The translations under genes were made by a program, and so were the position numbers. This document shows positions 35,874 to 49,000 of a stretch of DNA of 64,000 nucleotides, in pieces. The notes beneath the pieces are model-generated. The model saw nothing but the letters and a program-made list of their open reading frames with translations, searched no databases and was not told the DNA's origin. Positions within the stretch are counted from its first letter, which is position 1, and every line of letters starts with the position of its first letter. The stretch spans positions 1,066,884 to 1,130,883 of the forward strand of contig JAVGVS010000112.1 in assembly GCA_032718565.1 (NCBI GenBank), written 5' to 3'. The stretch is from Distichodus sexfasciatus. Lineage: Eukaryota; Chordata; Actinopteri; Characiformes; Distichodontidae.

Positions 35874-36389
35874 GTAAGTAGTAAACCGAGCCGGCCTGCT
35901 GGGAGCCAAACCGCCCAGATGTAATATTAAACTAAATATGCTGAAGAAGTACGAACAGTTTGTACCTAGTGTTATAATTATTAATTACATATTACTCATA
36001 CAGACAAAATGGTACTGTAGTTCCTTTGTGTTGTGCATATGCTTTGATATATTAAAATATAATTGTCTTTAATATGTATCTGATATGTATTTGTATACAT
36101 AGAAACATTAGTTGTAAAGGCACACACCATATATGCGTGCATGAAAATTTGATAGTAGTTTCTTGATTATGTGTTATGCACATATTCAGAGTTATATACA
36201 TTAAGTGTGTAGAGAATGAGAGACAAGGATGACATGTAAATTATATGTAATATATATTAGTCTCTCATGATTTTTAAAACTGACATTGATTTTAAACATG
36301 ATATATGGGTTGGTTTTTGTACATGACTCCTTTGTCAGAGGTTAAAACATGCATTGAAGGATATACATACATACATTTATTATACATTG

Positions 36390-36790
36390 TAGGGCTGGGT
36401 TCAAAAAATCGATTCACCGATCAATATCGATTCTTGTTCGAAAAATACGATATCGATTCAAAAATTCGCGGATCGATCTTTTCCTGCGGCTATGCACTAC
36501 TTCTCGCGGCCGCGCAAGGACAGCTATAAAAACGTGAGACCGGCGAAACCGAAATCAAATAGAGCCATGGCTGAAGCTGCTCCGCTCAAATCACCGTCTG
36601 GCCTAAAGGCCGATGTTTGGCAACACTTCGCTTTTAAAACAAGTTATTTTATAACCAAGCAAAACTAGTATTGACGCAAAGAAATCTTTAAATAAATCGG
36701 TATCGAATCGAATCGAGAATTGAATCGGATCATGACCTTGTGAATCGAAATCGAATCGATTCAGGAAATCAGCAACGATACCCAGCCCCA
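36390..36790 (+). mobile_element. hAT MITE copy A in the 5' UTR intron of tbc1d12
   Basis: The 401-base element begins TAGGGCTGGGTTC and ends GATACCCAGCCCCA. Perfect 8-bp duplications ATACATTG flank it (36,382-36,389 and 36,791-36,798). It encloses an ATG followed by a short frame (MAEAAPLKSPSGLKADVWQH, continuing to about 36,668). This resembles the BED-zinc-finger N-terminus of ZBED-like hAT transposases, so it is a deletion derivative of an autonomous element. GAATCGAATCGA-type repeats fill the arms. Confidence 0.85.
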
Positions 36791-36973
36791 ATACATTGAT
36801 GGATACGTTGCATTCTAGAGCGTAGACATATATCTATGTAGGCTGTGATATTTTTTTCCCATTTTATTTGAAATACGAATATCATTCAAATATTCATGTA
36901 TTTCCAGATCACTCATACAGGTGTATTCCAAGCCCAGAAGACGCCGTTGGGCTGGTTTTGTATCCCTGAGGTT

Positions 36974-37009
36974 ATGATCGCGGATCAGCCGGGTCACGGC
37001 CAACGCTAA
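36974..37009 (+). promoter_or_regulatory. uORF overlapping the tbc1d12 start (TAATG)
   Basis: An 11-codon upstream ORF (MIADQPGHGQR) lies in the same exon as the main start. Its stop TAA (37,007-37,009) shares the A with the main ATG (37,009-37,011). The arrangement would force most ribosomes that use the uORF to reinitiate immediately or be lost, a plausible translational brake on tbc1d12. Confidence 0.6.
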
Positions 37010-40000
37010 TGGTGGAGTCGGTGTCCGGGGGCAGCGGTGCCGCCGAAGGGAGACCAGCCTATGCTGCTGATGTAGCAAATACGCCGGAGGGAATGGACGG
37101 ACCCTACTCTCAGGATACATCCCCGCTTGCCGAAGAGGAAAGCCAAGGCCACAGTCGTCCCTTACAGGATTCAGTCGGCTCACCATCTTCACTGCTGCGG
37201 TCACGCAATGGCCCGGAGCCTCAACCCGCATCCAAGTTATCCAACGGCGGTGTGAACTGCATTTCCCCCACGGCGCTCACGTCTCACTTCTCTAAATGCT
37301 GCTCTGGGGATAAAGATGGCAAAGCTGTACCTAACGGCGATATGTTGCCGTATTCCAACGGTGCCGGTGCTATGTCTGCTGCTCCATCCCCTGGTTCCAG
37401 TTCTGTTGTTTATGCTTCGATGTCCCCAGATCCAGGGACTCAAATCCCACAGGTTGTAGACAATGACCGCGGCTCTCCCAATTCCCTGAACCGAAATCCT
37501 GAAGCAACTTTTGATGACTCGTCTTCGGAAGAGGATCCTCTGGCTGCAGTCGGCCAGCATGACGCTTTCGTCAGCGACGACCCTACGTCATCCAGCCCGG
37601 TGGAGGGAGAATCCAGATCGGGGACGCAGGTGTTTGTGGATGTCACCCTGAACTCGAGGAACACATATGAGATCAGCAGGCGCCAGAGTGCACCGGACAA
37701 CATCCGCGAAGGCCTCAGTGTGGCCTCGTCCGACCCAGGCCTGAGGCAAAAGAAGCAGGGCATCTCTGAGATCTTTGGCAGGTATGCTGTTAAAAAAAGT
37801 ACTCCATACTCTGTATGGTTTTAATTTCACAGAAAAAGGGCTCTGCAGTCACGTTAGTTGGTGGTTTCTATAAATTAATGAGAGAAAAATCTCACTTGAG
37901 GAAACTAGGCAGAACAATTTTAAAGTAGATCCTTTACAGTAATAAAATGTCCTTAACAGAAGACATGCAGGTTTCAAGCTGCCAGTACATTTTCCATAAT
38001 TTTACAGATTTTTTTTTCAGTGTAGAAGAACAAAAACCTCAAACTTTTTTCCTCAATCCTTCAAATTTTTTTTTTTCAAGATTCATTTCCAAAACCAGAA
38101 TTGCATCCCTTGCATAAAAAACAAATTGGAATATGTGTCCTTTTTCCAAAATTTTTTAGTCTGACCACAACATAGAAATTAGCCCACCCAGGGTTGGTCT
38201 CTGCCTTGTGGCTGTAGTCCCGGGATAGGCTTCATTCTCCTAGACCCAAATAGGGATTAAGCGGTTCAGAGAAAGACTGAATGATTAATTATTTGTTTGT
38301 TAATTTTGGTTTTGAAAATGAATATGGAAAATATGTTTTTTGGGGTTTTGCTTGTAATTAAAAAATGAATGATGCATGGATTTGGGAGCACTCTGCTTTG
38401 CTCTTAACTCTGTTGGCTCTTTAAAGGTCTGCTGTTATTTCTTGACCCTCAGATGATGAATGAGTGAGGCATTAACCGAGTCGGAGCACGTGTTGTAGTC
38501 ATACACATTCCACACAGAAACACAAACACACACACACACACACTGGTAAGTCAAGAGTTCAGGTAGCTTGAGGTTAAAGAATTGGACCAAACTCTGATCT
38601 TAATCGTTGTTGAAAATGATTTTCCATCATTTTTTTTTTATATTACGGACTGACAAAGTGAAGTAGCCTCTATTTTTTTCCCCAAACACTTAAAGGGCGC
38701 AACGATAATTCACGTCGGCATTGTGGTTGTAAGTAAGACAGATTTAATCAAACATGAGAAAGAAAATTTGCCTGGTTCTCATTTTACATGACATATCTAC
38801 TTGTGATTTCTCGCAAGATTAAAATCCTTTTTTCCTAAACTAGGTAAAACAAATACATATTTGGGATTGAAAGCTTAAGTAGCAGACAAGCACATGGTGA
38901 AAAGTTCAACGTGGTTTACACAGCTTTATCTGAAGTTCCATCTGGACACGTTTTAAAGCCAAATTTGCCTTTTCTTTTTTACACCCCGGGAATTTATGCT
39001 CCTCACTCTTTGCCATATTTGCAATAAATATATTCGCTTTGAGTCTTAACGGATCTGATTTAGAATAAAGCGTACCTGAGTGACAAAGTCAGATATACAG
39101 TGTATCTAAATAACTCAAAGTACCAATCAAAGTTTGGGCCAGACTTGGTCATTTGAATGATTTGCATAATTAAAAAAAAACGCCTTAAAGTTTCCAGATT
39201 AGTTTCATGTGTTAATGTTCCTAGCCCTCCTTATTATTTGTATTTTCATCCCTACGAAAGCAGCCCAGTCCTTCATGAATGATTCATACTGCAACATATT
39301 TTTTCCCTAGCTTTGTGCAGCTTCATTTTCTATCAGTAGTTAAAATGGAAAAATGAAAAGCGAGACATTTAAAGGGAGGAGATTGAGGTATAATTAAAGC
39401 ACTCCAACATTGGACTTTCCTGCATTTTTGAATAATTAGTTACCACTAATTGTTTGTCTAATTCTGTTTCCTCATTTTCTGTATGTTTTATGGATCAGGT
39501 GAAAACCAAAGGCGAACAGAAACCTGAGTGTAAATATTTCAGCTGCGTGTTAATTTGGTGTAAGAAGCTTCACCTGCCCTTGATATTTCTCAGACCTGTC
39601 TTGCACATGCAGGGGGTCGGAAACTGACCTCTGGCTGTGCAGAATTCATGTCATTTTCAGGAAACACCAGTCAGAACTGACGCAGCAGAACAAGACAGAG
39701 TCTTGTCTGATTCCTTTCCAGGTTATAAGTTAAAATGACACAGGGGTGTCTTTTGGGGAGTTTACCGCAAACGTTTCTTCTGAGGACCTTAAAAAAGTGC
39801 GACATTTCCGGGAAATGTTCCCGCTTGGCCTGTATGTTTTGCCTAGAGTTTCATTTACATAAACAGGTGCTGTCTTGGTATATGTTCTTTTTTATGTGGC
39901 ACAATGTTACAGATTCAGGATCAGGATCAGATATTGCCAACAGCAATCACAAAATAAGCATCCGAAACACTTACTAGTTATTCAGGAAATCCAGCAGGGG

Positions 40001-43000
40001 TTGCTTTTTAGATTTTGTGCATATTCTTTCTTTGAAATTGCAAAAGTTACAAATTTGAAATTGCATGGGGTTGTAAAATGTTACAAACTGTGAGTCTGCT
40101 TTCATGTTTTTTAAAACATGACCTTTTAAAAATTAGTTTAACATTTTGATTTATATCATTTGAATAATGATTGTGAGCAGTATAAGATTTATACTTAGAA
40201 GAACATAGTAATATAATAGTAATATTAATATTTCTGTAGAATATGGATTAAACACTGGAAAAATAGTTGTAGTAGTAGTTTTCTTAAATACAATGTTAGA
40301 AAATAATTATATAATAAGTTAAACTGTTAAACTGCAAGTAACTGTTTAGCTATCAATTTTAGCAGCTGTTCTTGCACACTTGTATGTTCTTTGAATTCTG
40401 ACTTAGCTTGTAAGCTAGCATATTACATTATCATGACTAGAGATTTACGGTGATGGCATTAAGTGTTAAGTTAATTGTTTATGATTGCATCTTAAACTGC
40501 TGTTTTCTTGCTTGCGGCAGAAGCCTGTTTTCCCGGCGACAGAGGGAGAGTGCGAGTGCTCCTGGCTGGAAGCTTTTTGGGAAGGTTCCCCCTCGAGAGA
40601 GTCCACCCAAAGACTCCAAAACCATTCAGCAGGTCTGTTCCCCAAACCAACTGACCTCTTTTGGGTTATGCACGACTTTTTCTTTTTATCTCTTAAATTC
40701 CAAGCCACTTCACTTTTTTTTGCGTTCTCTGAACGATATATATAATAAATATGTTATAACTCAGTAACAACATGGTAATAAGCTTTTAAAACCCTCCTCT
40801 GTGTGAGATTTTTAAGGCTCTCTAAGACCTACTAGATCACTTGTTGAGACTGATTTGAAGCTTACCAACAGTAGAATAATTTGAAAAATCAAAGAAGAAA
40901 AGCATATTTTCCTCGCAAGCTTTTTGAGGTTAAATCATAGTACATTTGATATGTTTGGTTTATTTAATTTATACCTTGTTGGAGTCTTTTTTCGACTTTC
41001 TTTGTCTTTGTTTAATTTTGTTAGTAAGTAAACATCTTTAACCCTCTGCATGAGATTGGCTTTGGCATAATGCCTCCGATCTCTCTCTGAAGGATCTCTA
41101 TGTCTCCCATACCTACATCATACTACTTATTTGTGGGTGTGCATGGTGTATTTAGCTAAGACGATTGTGTTTGTGTCAGCTGGAGACAGGCCAAAGAATC
41201 TCTGGAGAACAAAAGAACTGAAGAGCCAAAGAGAGTCCACTGTTGAGTGTTGAAGAAACTGGTTGCATTCAACAGGAATATAAAGAAGAAATTTGTTGCA
41301 GACGCGACTAGAATCGTCATACTCGTGTGATTAAATGCCCAAAGGGTTAAATCAGGCATTTATTATATGATTTAGATTAGGTTTTCAACTATTTCGTATC
41401 ATGCAATAGCCAAAAAATGTTGTGACATTTTTGATAGGCCAGAATCGCCCAGCTTTTGTGAGTCGGATTTGGAAAGAAAAAAACGTATATTGATTTGATG
41501 TTTTGTTTCCGGACCTGCAGATTTGAACAGGAAGCAGCTCATTTGAAAGTCTGTAGTAACATACAACCCCAAATGAATTTCTGCACATTTCTAAGTTTGA
41601 ATGAACAAATCCCCAGTAAATTCCCATTAATTTTTTTACATGATCTCAAACCTTATGACCATTTTAGATCTCAATTAGAAAAAGAGCGTTCTGTTGTGTT
41701 TCGAGTCGATAAGCCACAAATAAACAGTTTAGAGCAACTTAAAACCTTCAATTCCTTATTGGTCCTGGATACTTTTCACTAAAACAGTCACTCAAAACCT
41801 AATTTAGCTGCAAAGTTCCAAAATGAAAGGTATGATTTGATATCTGGTGCCAGCGCTTTCTCCTCTTAAACCAGGAAACAAATTGACAAGATTCCTAGCA
41901 ATGCACAGAGCGTCTTGGCTGGTTTCACTTCTGTAAAGAGCAGAATTTAGCTTCTTGCCACAGGGTACACGGTCAGGCTTTGCTGTCAACACGCATCTAA
42001 AACCCTTTGTCTGAACTAACACATCATGTTGATAAACAATTTAGCCAGCGCTAAATTTAGCTCTCTATAATAGTATGTAATTTATCTATCGTATCGAGAT
42101 CAAATAAACATTCGTCCGGATTTGTTCATTTAATCTACAAATTTCAATCTCAAATCTTGAATCTTTACAATTAAATCTAGAATTTTTACAAAAATAAAAC
42201 ACACGTAATAAAAAGACCCCAAAAAGTATTAGTGTATTATTGTTTATACAAATCACATGTGACTGTGTCATCCACACCAGGATTTAGAATGAAGAAGTGA
42301 TCACTGAGCCAGAAAGTAAATAAAACAGAAGTTTTAATCTCTCATAAATTTAACTTTTAACTCAGTTGCACTGCTGATTACTCAGTTCATAATGCGAAAA
42401 TATTTGGATCTGAGTCTGACGGATATTTGTATCATTCTGCACTCACAAAGGTATGTTCAGTTTTTCAGATTTTCAGGCCTGTGTGTGTGCTCAGGACAGC
42501 GAGTATCAGTGCCCAAAACTCTGATAAGTATCCCTACCCAATCTTATCTGTGTTCCCCAGCAAACTTAACCTTCAGCGATGGTGATTTTAGCAAACGACC
42601 GCAGTGTTGGTGTTTAGTTCCTTCACCAACACGAGGCTTTTATCCCTTGTTCTTTTAGAGATATGCTTAACTTGGTTAAGTTCTGTCACAAGTAGAAAAA
42701 CACCCTTTTTGCCTGTGTACTGTGTGACTATACACTTTATGAACTGATAAAAGCCTCGTAAAAGGTTCTTTTTTCACACTCAAACCTTGCAGTTCGAAAG
42801 GAGACTTTACCCAACTATACTAACATTGATTACAGTAAGTAGAAATCTCTTTAGGAGCAGTTCCAGTTTAAAGTCGTGATAGTCTACTAATGCAATGTCA
42901 GTTTTTTCCCAATGTTGTGCAACCCCAACAATCTGAATTTTTTTTAATTTGTCAACTAATAATGGTGCAATATTATATTTAAAATGTTTATAGAATTTCT

Positions 43001-46000
43001 GGTTTTAGTCTGCTAGGTGGATATTCTAAATTGACCTAATGGTAAAAAGGTAATCAGATTGCTGCATATAGACTTAATTTTATTTTCTCTTTTTATACAG
43101 TTGACATTGAAATCTCATGTTAATTGGGAGTCTCCACTGGGGCCTTTTGTTAGCATAACAGTTAGGGTGTTCGTTCTGTGATCGGAAGGTCGCCGGTTCG
43201 AATCCCGGGCTGGTAAAGGTGCCACTGAGGTGCTCATGAGCAAGGTACCGTCCCTAAGCACTGCTCCCTGGGCGCTTCCCATGTCGTTCACTTTAATGGT
43301 ACAAATATTGTCATAAAAAAGAATTGATTTCATCCTTTTTGTAGGCCTGCCCTCTCTCCCTCCCTCTCTCTCTCTCTCCCTCTCTCCCTCCTTCCTTTTA
43401 ACTAAGTACAGTCTCTTCTCTTTCCCTAGGCCAGTAATCCCGGCAATCTCACATCTGTATCAGCTCCCAATCTCTTAAATGTAGGGGTATGCCTCTAATT
43501 TTACCCACTATTCATGTCGTCTGTCTGTGGCATTCGCCACGTCGCCTCCCGCCATCGCCATTCCAGACGTCGTTTCGCCCACTGTCCCCAATCCGGCCAA
43601 CCGGACGCCTCATGCTTCTTCGCAATCGCTCTGTTGGGAACTCGTTCCGCTGATTCCGCAGCCGAAGCCTGCCAGGCGCATTAGTCAGGATTCTGTCATT
43701 CTCTCTCATTTGGCTGTTTCTGCTTTGCTGTCATGACTTCTTTCACTTTCGGAAGTGATCCTGCCTGCGAAATGGTTTCTAAAAAATATGACTCAATCAG
43801 TTTCTCTAGCTTGTGGTTTGAACCTCGTATTTAAAGCGATTTAGCAAAAGCGCTCAAGTTTATACATGACAAGTTTGACCAGCATCAAACCAAAAACGAT
43901 GCAAATTATCATCAATCAACTTGAGTCTTTGCTGATCACATCTGAAGGGATGTGAATTTAGATAAATTCTGTGCCGCTTTATACCTTAGAAAAAACATTT
44001 CTAGAGCAGGTTGTATAAATGAACATGACAAATTTTGACATCAGATTTCTTATCTTTAAACGAAAAAAATTGCGCTATTGAATGCCAGATAGGGCTTGAT
44101 AACTTGGTTTAAGATTTTTGATGTGAAAAAGATGCGTAACTGTGTAATTTTGAACATAGGTTGCTGCTATAGTAAAGCATTGCTTAAGATTGAAATTAAA
44201 TGACAACAGTGTGAATATCAGTGTTGTTTTGCTGTTGATTAAATTAGCTATTGCTCTTTATCCTAATGCTAACATAACACTGTGATTCCTTTAATTACCA
44301 TTCACCAACAATCATTCTAGTCGATTCTAGGCCAAGCTTCTAAAATTGTAATGCGGCTCTCGTTCTGTTCTGCATGGCTTCCATGATCACCCTCCACAAA
44401 CATCATTCTCATCTTCACCTCTCCTAAGTTGCTTTGAAACTGTGCTTGTAACTCTTATGAAGTAACCGCTAGTGACCACCCTAGACATTAACTTCTGAAT
44501 TTAAGCTAAAATTACACCTGACGCTAATGGTATTGACTGTGGGATTTTTACCTCTTCTGTACAAAAAACAATTTAGCTACAGGCAGAATACGATGAGGGA
44601 CACCTTTATATGTCAAGTGACAATGAAACATTGTGATGAGTTGGAACCAATGAAGGAAGTGTCAGGTTTAAACCGGAACCTGCTAAGGAGATCCTGCCAC
44701 ATGGCCCAAGTTTCTCAAGCTTGGATCTCTAAGCCCAAAGTTCTGCACAGATTCAGGGGATACTCACCGAAGCACATTTGATGCAACGGAAGAGCAGTAG
44801 TTTTAGTGACCATGACACTGAAGGACCTACTTCCTTTCCCCAAATACGTTGAAATGAAAATGTAGTGGATGATGTGTTTGTGGCGTAGTTGTAGACTGTT
44901 CAGTTACAGAGGAAATGCTTGTAGGCTGCAATCTGGCTCCTATTTCTTGCATGGGAGTTGCTGGGAATATTTTCAGAAGTCTTAGTTTTCACTTGTCCAC
45001 ACTATACAGCGCTCGAGAGGGTAATCAAAATTGAAAAAGCCAGGGAACTTCTGACTGGATTTTGAAATGAAAGTGTATTCTGTTAGTAGAGTACTTAGTT
45101 ACAGACTAAGAGCCTGTTCAAACCTGACTGTATCATGCCGTCATTAAGCCCCTGAGCAAGACCCTTAACCCCAAGTTGCTCCAAGAATCTGGAAATAAAA
45201 ACAGTTCCAAGATGCTATGTTGCAGACCAAATGGTTGTGGTCTGGGGACTGTCCTTCTTCTATCCCTCACCTTTGACTCCTTAGTTAACCCCAAGTTGCT
45301 CTAGAGAGACTGGCCCTGTAATCAGGAAATGGAGGTTGTTCTGAGTAAAACGTATTCTCTGTCTTAGTTTTTGTTTGGAAAGCATGTAGTAAAGGTTTTC
45401 GTTTTTGTTTTCATTTCATTTGTGGTGGGACACTCAGTTACGGACCAAGAGCTTGTATGTTCAAAACTGGCTGTATCTTACTGCCATTGGTCCCCTGAGC
45501 AAGACGCTTAAGTTGCCCATGAAGAAATGAAAGTCTCTCTGGATAAGAACCAAATGCCATAATTATGTGGACGTTGACTTCTGGGAGCTTGCCTTTTTGC
45601 TTTTTCCTTACCCAGAGGTAGTGGACACAGCTCTCGCTGTCCTCTGGATGGCACAAAAGCTGGTATGAAACCTGTCGCTTCTCGATTGACGTCTTTGAGC
45701 TTTCGAGTCACATCCTCTTTATCAGCCCTAGCACGTGGCCCTTGACAGCCTTGTGGCTTTTGCCTGTTTCCCTGTTGCCTCATACGTCTGGCATGACACC
45801 CTCTTTTTCATGTCTTCCTACCCCCACATCTCTCAATGGGATCCTTTCCCAGCAACGCTCATAGGGCAGACAGTTCTGTCTCATTCAATGTCTCATTCAT
45901 TGTAGCATCTTTGAATGTATCGTGGCTTCAGCCCTGTCCTCTCCATTCCATGTTCATCCCCCACTCAGTGAGGTGGGATTGTACTTTAAAATCTTACGGC

Positions 46001-49000
46001 CCTGTGTGTTTTCATGACATCTGCAGGAATTTGAGGCCAAGACTGGGAAAGAAGGCCACAGCCCATCGCAGGGGGCTCAAGGACGACGGAAGAACCTGGA
46101 GTTTGAACCCCTGTCCACCACAGCGCTTATTTTGGAAGACAGACCAGCGTAAGTGTCATATTAACTCTCTAGAGCAAGGCTGGGCAGGAGAGCCGGTACC
46201 CTGAAGGTCACTTCTGGTGAGAATCCATGTGAGACCAGATGTGTCAGACAAAGTGGCAAAGGTCATTAAGTACATTAACCGTCCGTGTGATCTGCTCTGT
46301 ACATTTCGGTTCAAATCCCAACAACAGTGGGTCTCATTCACTACCTGTTCTCAAGAAGAAATTTGTTCTTAAAAATCGCTAAAGCAGTTTTCACAAAGAT
46401 TCATACATTTACCAGTGTTTTTTTTTATTTGAGATGTTCTTATGTAAATTCAGAGTCTATAAAAGGTGTAGAGCACTCTTGCGCAAATTTTATTGTGTGC
46501 CTGTTTGTGCAAACGTTAGCTTATTGGGTTTCCTTGAATTCTACAACAGTACAGTATCATATGATATATTACTCAAGAACAGATTTCGTAAGAACAAAAC
46601 GTGAAAAGATTTTGGTGAATGAGGTCCAATATTTGTGGTGGTGATGGTTTAGTGGTAGGATAGACAAGTTGGCAATACAGTTGGTTAGCGTAACGGTTAG
46701 AAAGTTGGTCCCGTGATCAGAAACTCGCTGGAACGGTAAAGGTACCCCTGACGTACACACTTTGGGGTCCGCCTTAAAGCTGCCCATTGCTCCTTCACAG
46801 ATGGGTCAGATGCAGAGGTCACATTTCGTTGTAGTGTGCTGTGCCTTGTTCACAGTGACAAATGTCACTTAAATGAGGTTGTAGGTTCAAATCCAGATCT
46901 TTCCTACTGCCAGAACTATCACTAATGGACAAGAACTGCAGGGAAACTGTCCTTATAATTAGGAAAAAGAGTTGCCCTGGATTAGAGTGTCTGCTAAATG
47001 GCATAAATGTAAATGTGTGAAATCAAGTATGCCCTTCAAGAATGCCTGATCTACAACTTGTGACAGCTTACCTCTCTATTTGCTGGATCTTGATCCTGAC
47101 ATGACTAATCATGTAAACGGTTTCTGTCAAGGAGCAGCCTGTAAGCTGACCAATATTCAGCCAAGACCATTTCTGTGGTCCAAAAAAAACTGGCCAGTCA
47201 TCAGTCTTTTATTATAAATGTTTATGTAAAGGCTTGTGTTTGTACTAGGGGTCGACTGATTATCACTTTTGATGATATGATAATCAGTATTGGACATTTT
47301 TAAAGCCGATATTCGTTAAAGTAAATGTAATCACACTGCCCTACACTGGTTCTGATTCAGCAACCTCTGTTTTTGTCTTCTCCATAGAAAGCTGTGCTTT
47401 CTGCACCACAAGCTAGTGCTGCTAAATTGGCACTGTTAATTGAGAGACAAATGTCAAATTTAGCTTTCTGACTTTTTTAAATAGTTTATAAAACTTGCGA
47501 TTTAGTGTTTCATTTATTTGTTGCTATATTTCCTTGCTTAATTTAAAAATGGCTGTTAAGAGCCCTCTGCATTTTTTTCAAAGAACATTATGAAAAGTTC
47601 TCAGAATTCAACATATGCTAAAAGGCATTTAAGCTTTTTCGTTGGAGTGTTTGTTGAAATTTTCATCAGATTTCATTTTTACAACAGGTATATATAAAAT
47701 ATCAGTTGTCGATTTCCTTGATTAGGAATAATTGGTATCAGTATGAGCCCTAACAAAAACCTGTTGGTCGACAGACAGACGTTTGGCCTGGTTCAAGCCT
47801 TACAAATAGTGTTGTTGTCTGATAATGGCGGGTGCAGTTTAAGGACCTTGTTTTCGGGCAAAAGCAGCATTACAAAGTATGTTCAGTGCCGGTCAGTTGT
47901 ACATATATCCAGTGGAGACCAACCATGGAGTGTAAAGAGCTCTGAACCAAAATCTGTAGAATAGGTTTGAAGGGCGTACAGGTTCTGCCCGATGTGTATC
48001 GCTCCACCTCTCCCTGCAGCGCTGGACGCATCGAGAAAGGAGAGGTGTAGCATTTAGTGTGGCTCTCGCAAACAAAGGAACTAAAATAAGAGCTGGCCCT
48101 CTTGTGTTTCCTCTCTCGCTTGGTCGTCAGCTTATTAAGAATGAATGACGGACGAAACGCGAGATCGCTTTCTGTAAAAAGGGGTCAGATACTTCGTCCT
48201 GAATTCTCCAACCTGTAATGTCTCTCAAATGTTCGAGGTGGAGGCTTTTTATTGTAAGGTTTGCTGTGTTCGTAATGGCAAATTTGATAGGAACCTCCGA
48301 CTTTTATTAGCTATTTATTATTGGTCTGTTGAAGGGGTAACTGGTCAATGAAGCATTCAATTCTGGATGTTTATGGAAAAATGCATTGCATGTCCACAAG
48401 GTAATTTCCCAGTCTGTGTCATCATTCCTTCATTCACTTTTCAATTTAAATATTATGCATTCTAATTAAAATGGAAAAAATAAAACTGTGCACTCGTATT
48501 CCCTTTTCTTATTGAACACAAGTGGTGTGACCTTGTAGTGACCATTACATGCAGGAGTCTCAAAATGCAGAAAGCTCAAAAAGCACAAATGAAGATGAGT
48601 AACCCTAAGCCCTTGATTAGCTGTCAATAATTTTGCTCAGAAGAATTTAGCTTTAATTTGTGACCACATCCTGTTGGTCCCAGAAGAGTGATTTGAACAA
48701 ATGAACAACAAACGTGTTCACTATAAAAGAACTGATTGGAAGTGTCCTCCACAGGAACCTTCCCGCTAAATCTGAGGAGGAGGCTCAGCGCCACCGGCAG
48801 GAGTACGACGAAATGGTGGCCGAAGCCAAGAAGAGAGGTAACGTCTCTGTCTTTATCTCCTCCATCTTCATCTTTAAAAATGCATGGAGAAAAGGCCTTG
48901 TATTTGTTTCACACACTCACTTACAGAATGCTTCATGACAAACTTTCTTTTGGGCTTGATTCAGTGTAGAACTGAGGGTCTATAACCTTTCCACTTTTGA

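Larger units (their letters stand above)
40633..46026 (+). other. tbc1d12 intron 2, the longest intron
   Basis: It contains a tRNA-type SINE (43,135-43,322), a CT-rich tract (about 43,348-43,400), an odd CpG-rich open segment (43,489-43,738) and three short related repeats. The repeats (about 45,075-45,190, 45,285-45,310 and 45,420-45,520) carry the fish words CCCTGAGCAAGAC and CCCCAAGTTGCTC. The remainder is plain AT-rich intron. Confidence 0.6.

Noticed and set aside
35602..35909. Proline/arginine-rich minus-strand frames over the tbc1d12 promoter
   Set aside because: The CpG island makes all frames open; no splice or family evidence.
37237..37830. Minus-strand frames over tbc1d12 coding exon 1
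   Set aside because: They are shadows of the real + strand exon.
43150..43220. Possible functional tRNA gene
   Set aside because: A and B boxes are present but the cloverleaf is not complete and the sequence continues into a SINE body shared by other copies.
45508..45783. 91-codon minus-strand frame in tbc1d12 intron 2
   Set aside because: It partly overlaps the short CCCTGAGCAAGAC-type repeat, has no recognisable family, and no evidence of transcription can be read from sequence.
47893..48075. 60-codon minus-strand frame in tbc1d12 intron 3
   Set aside because: No splice sites, domain or codon bias; chance frame.
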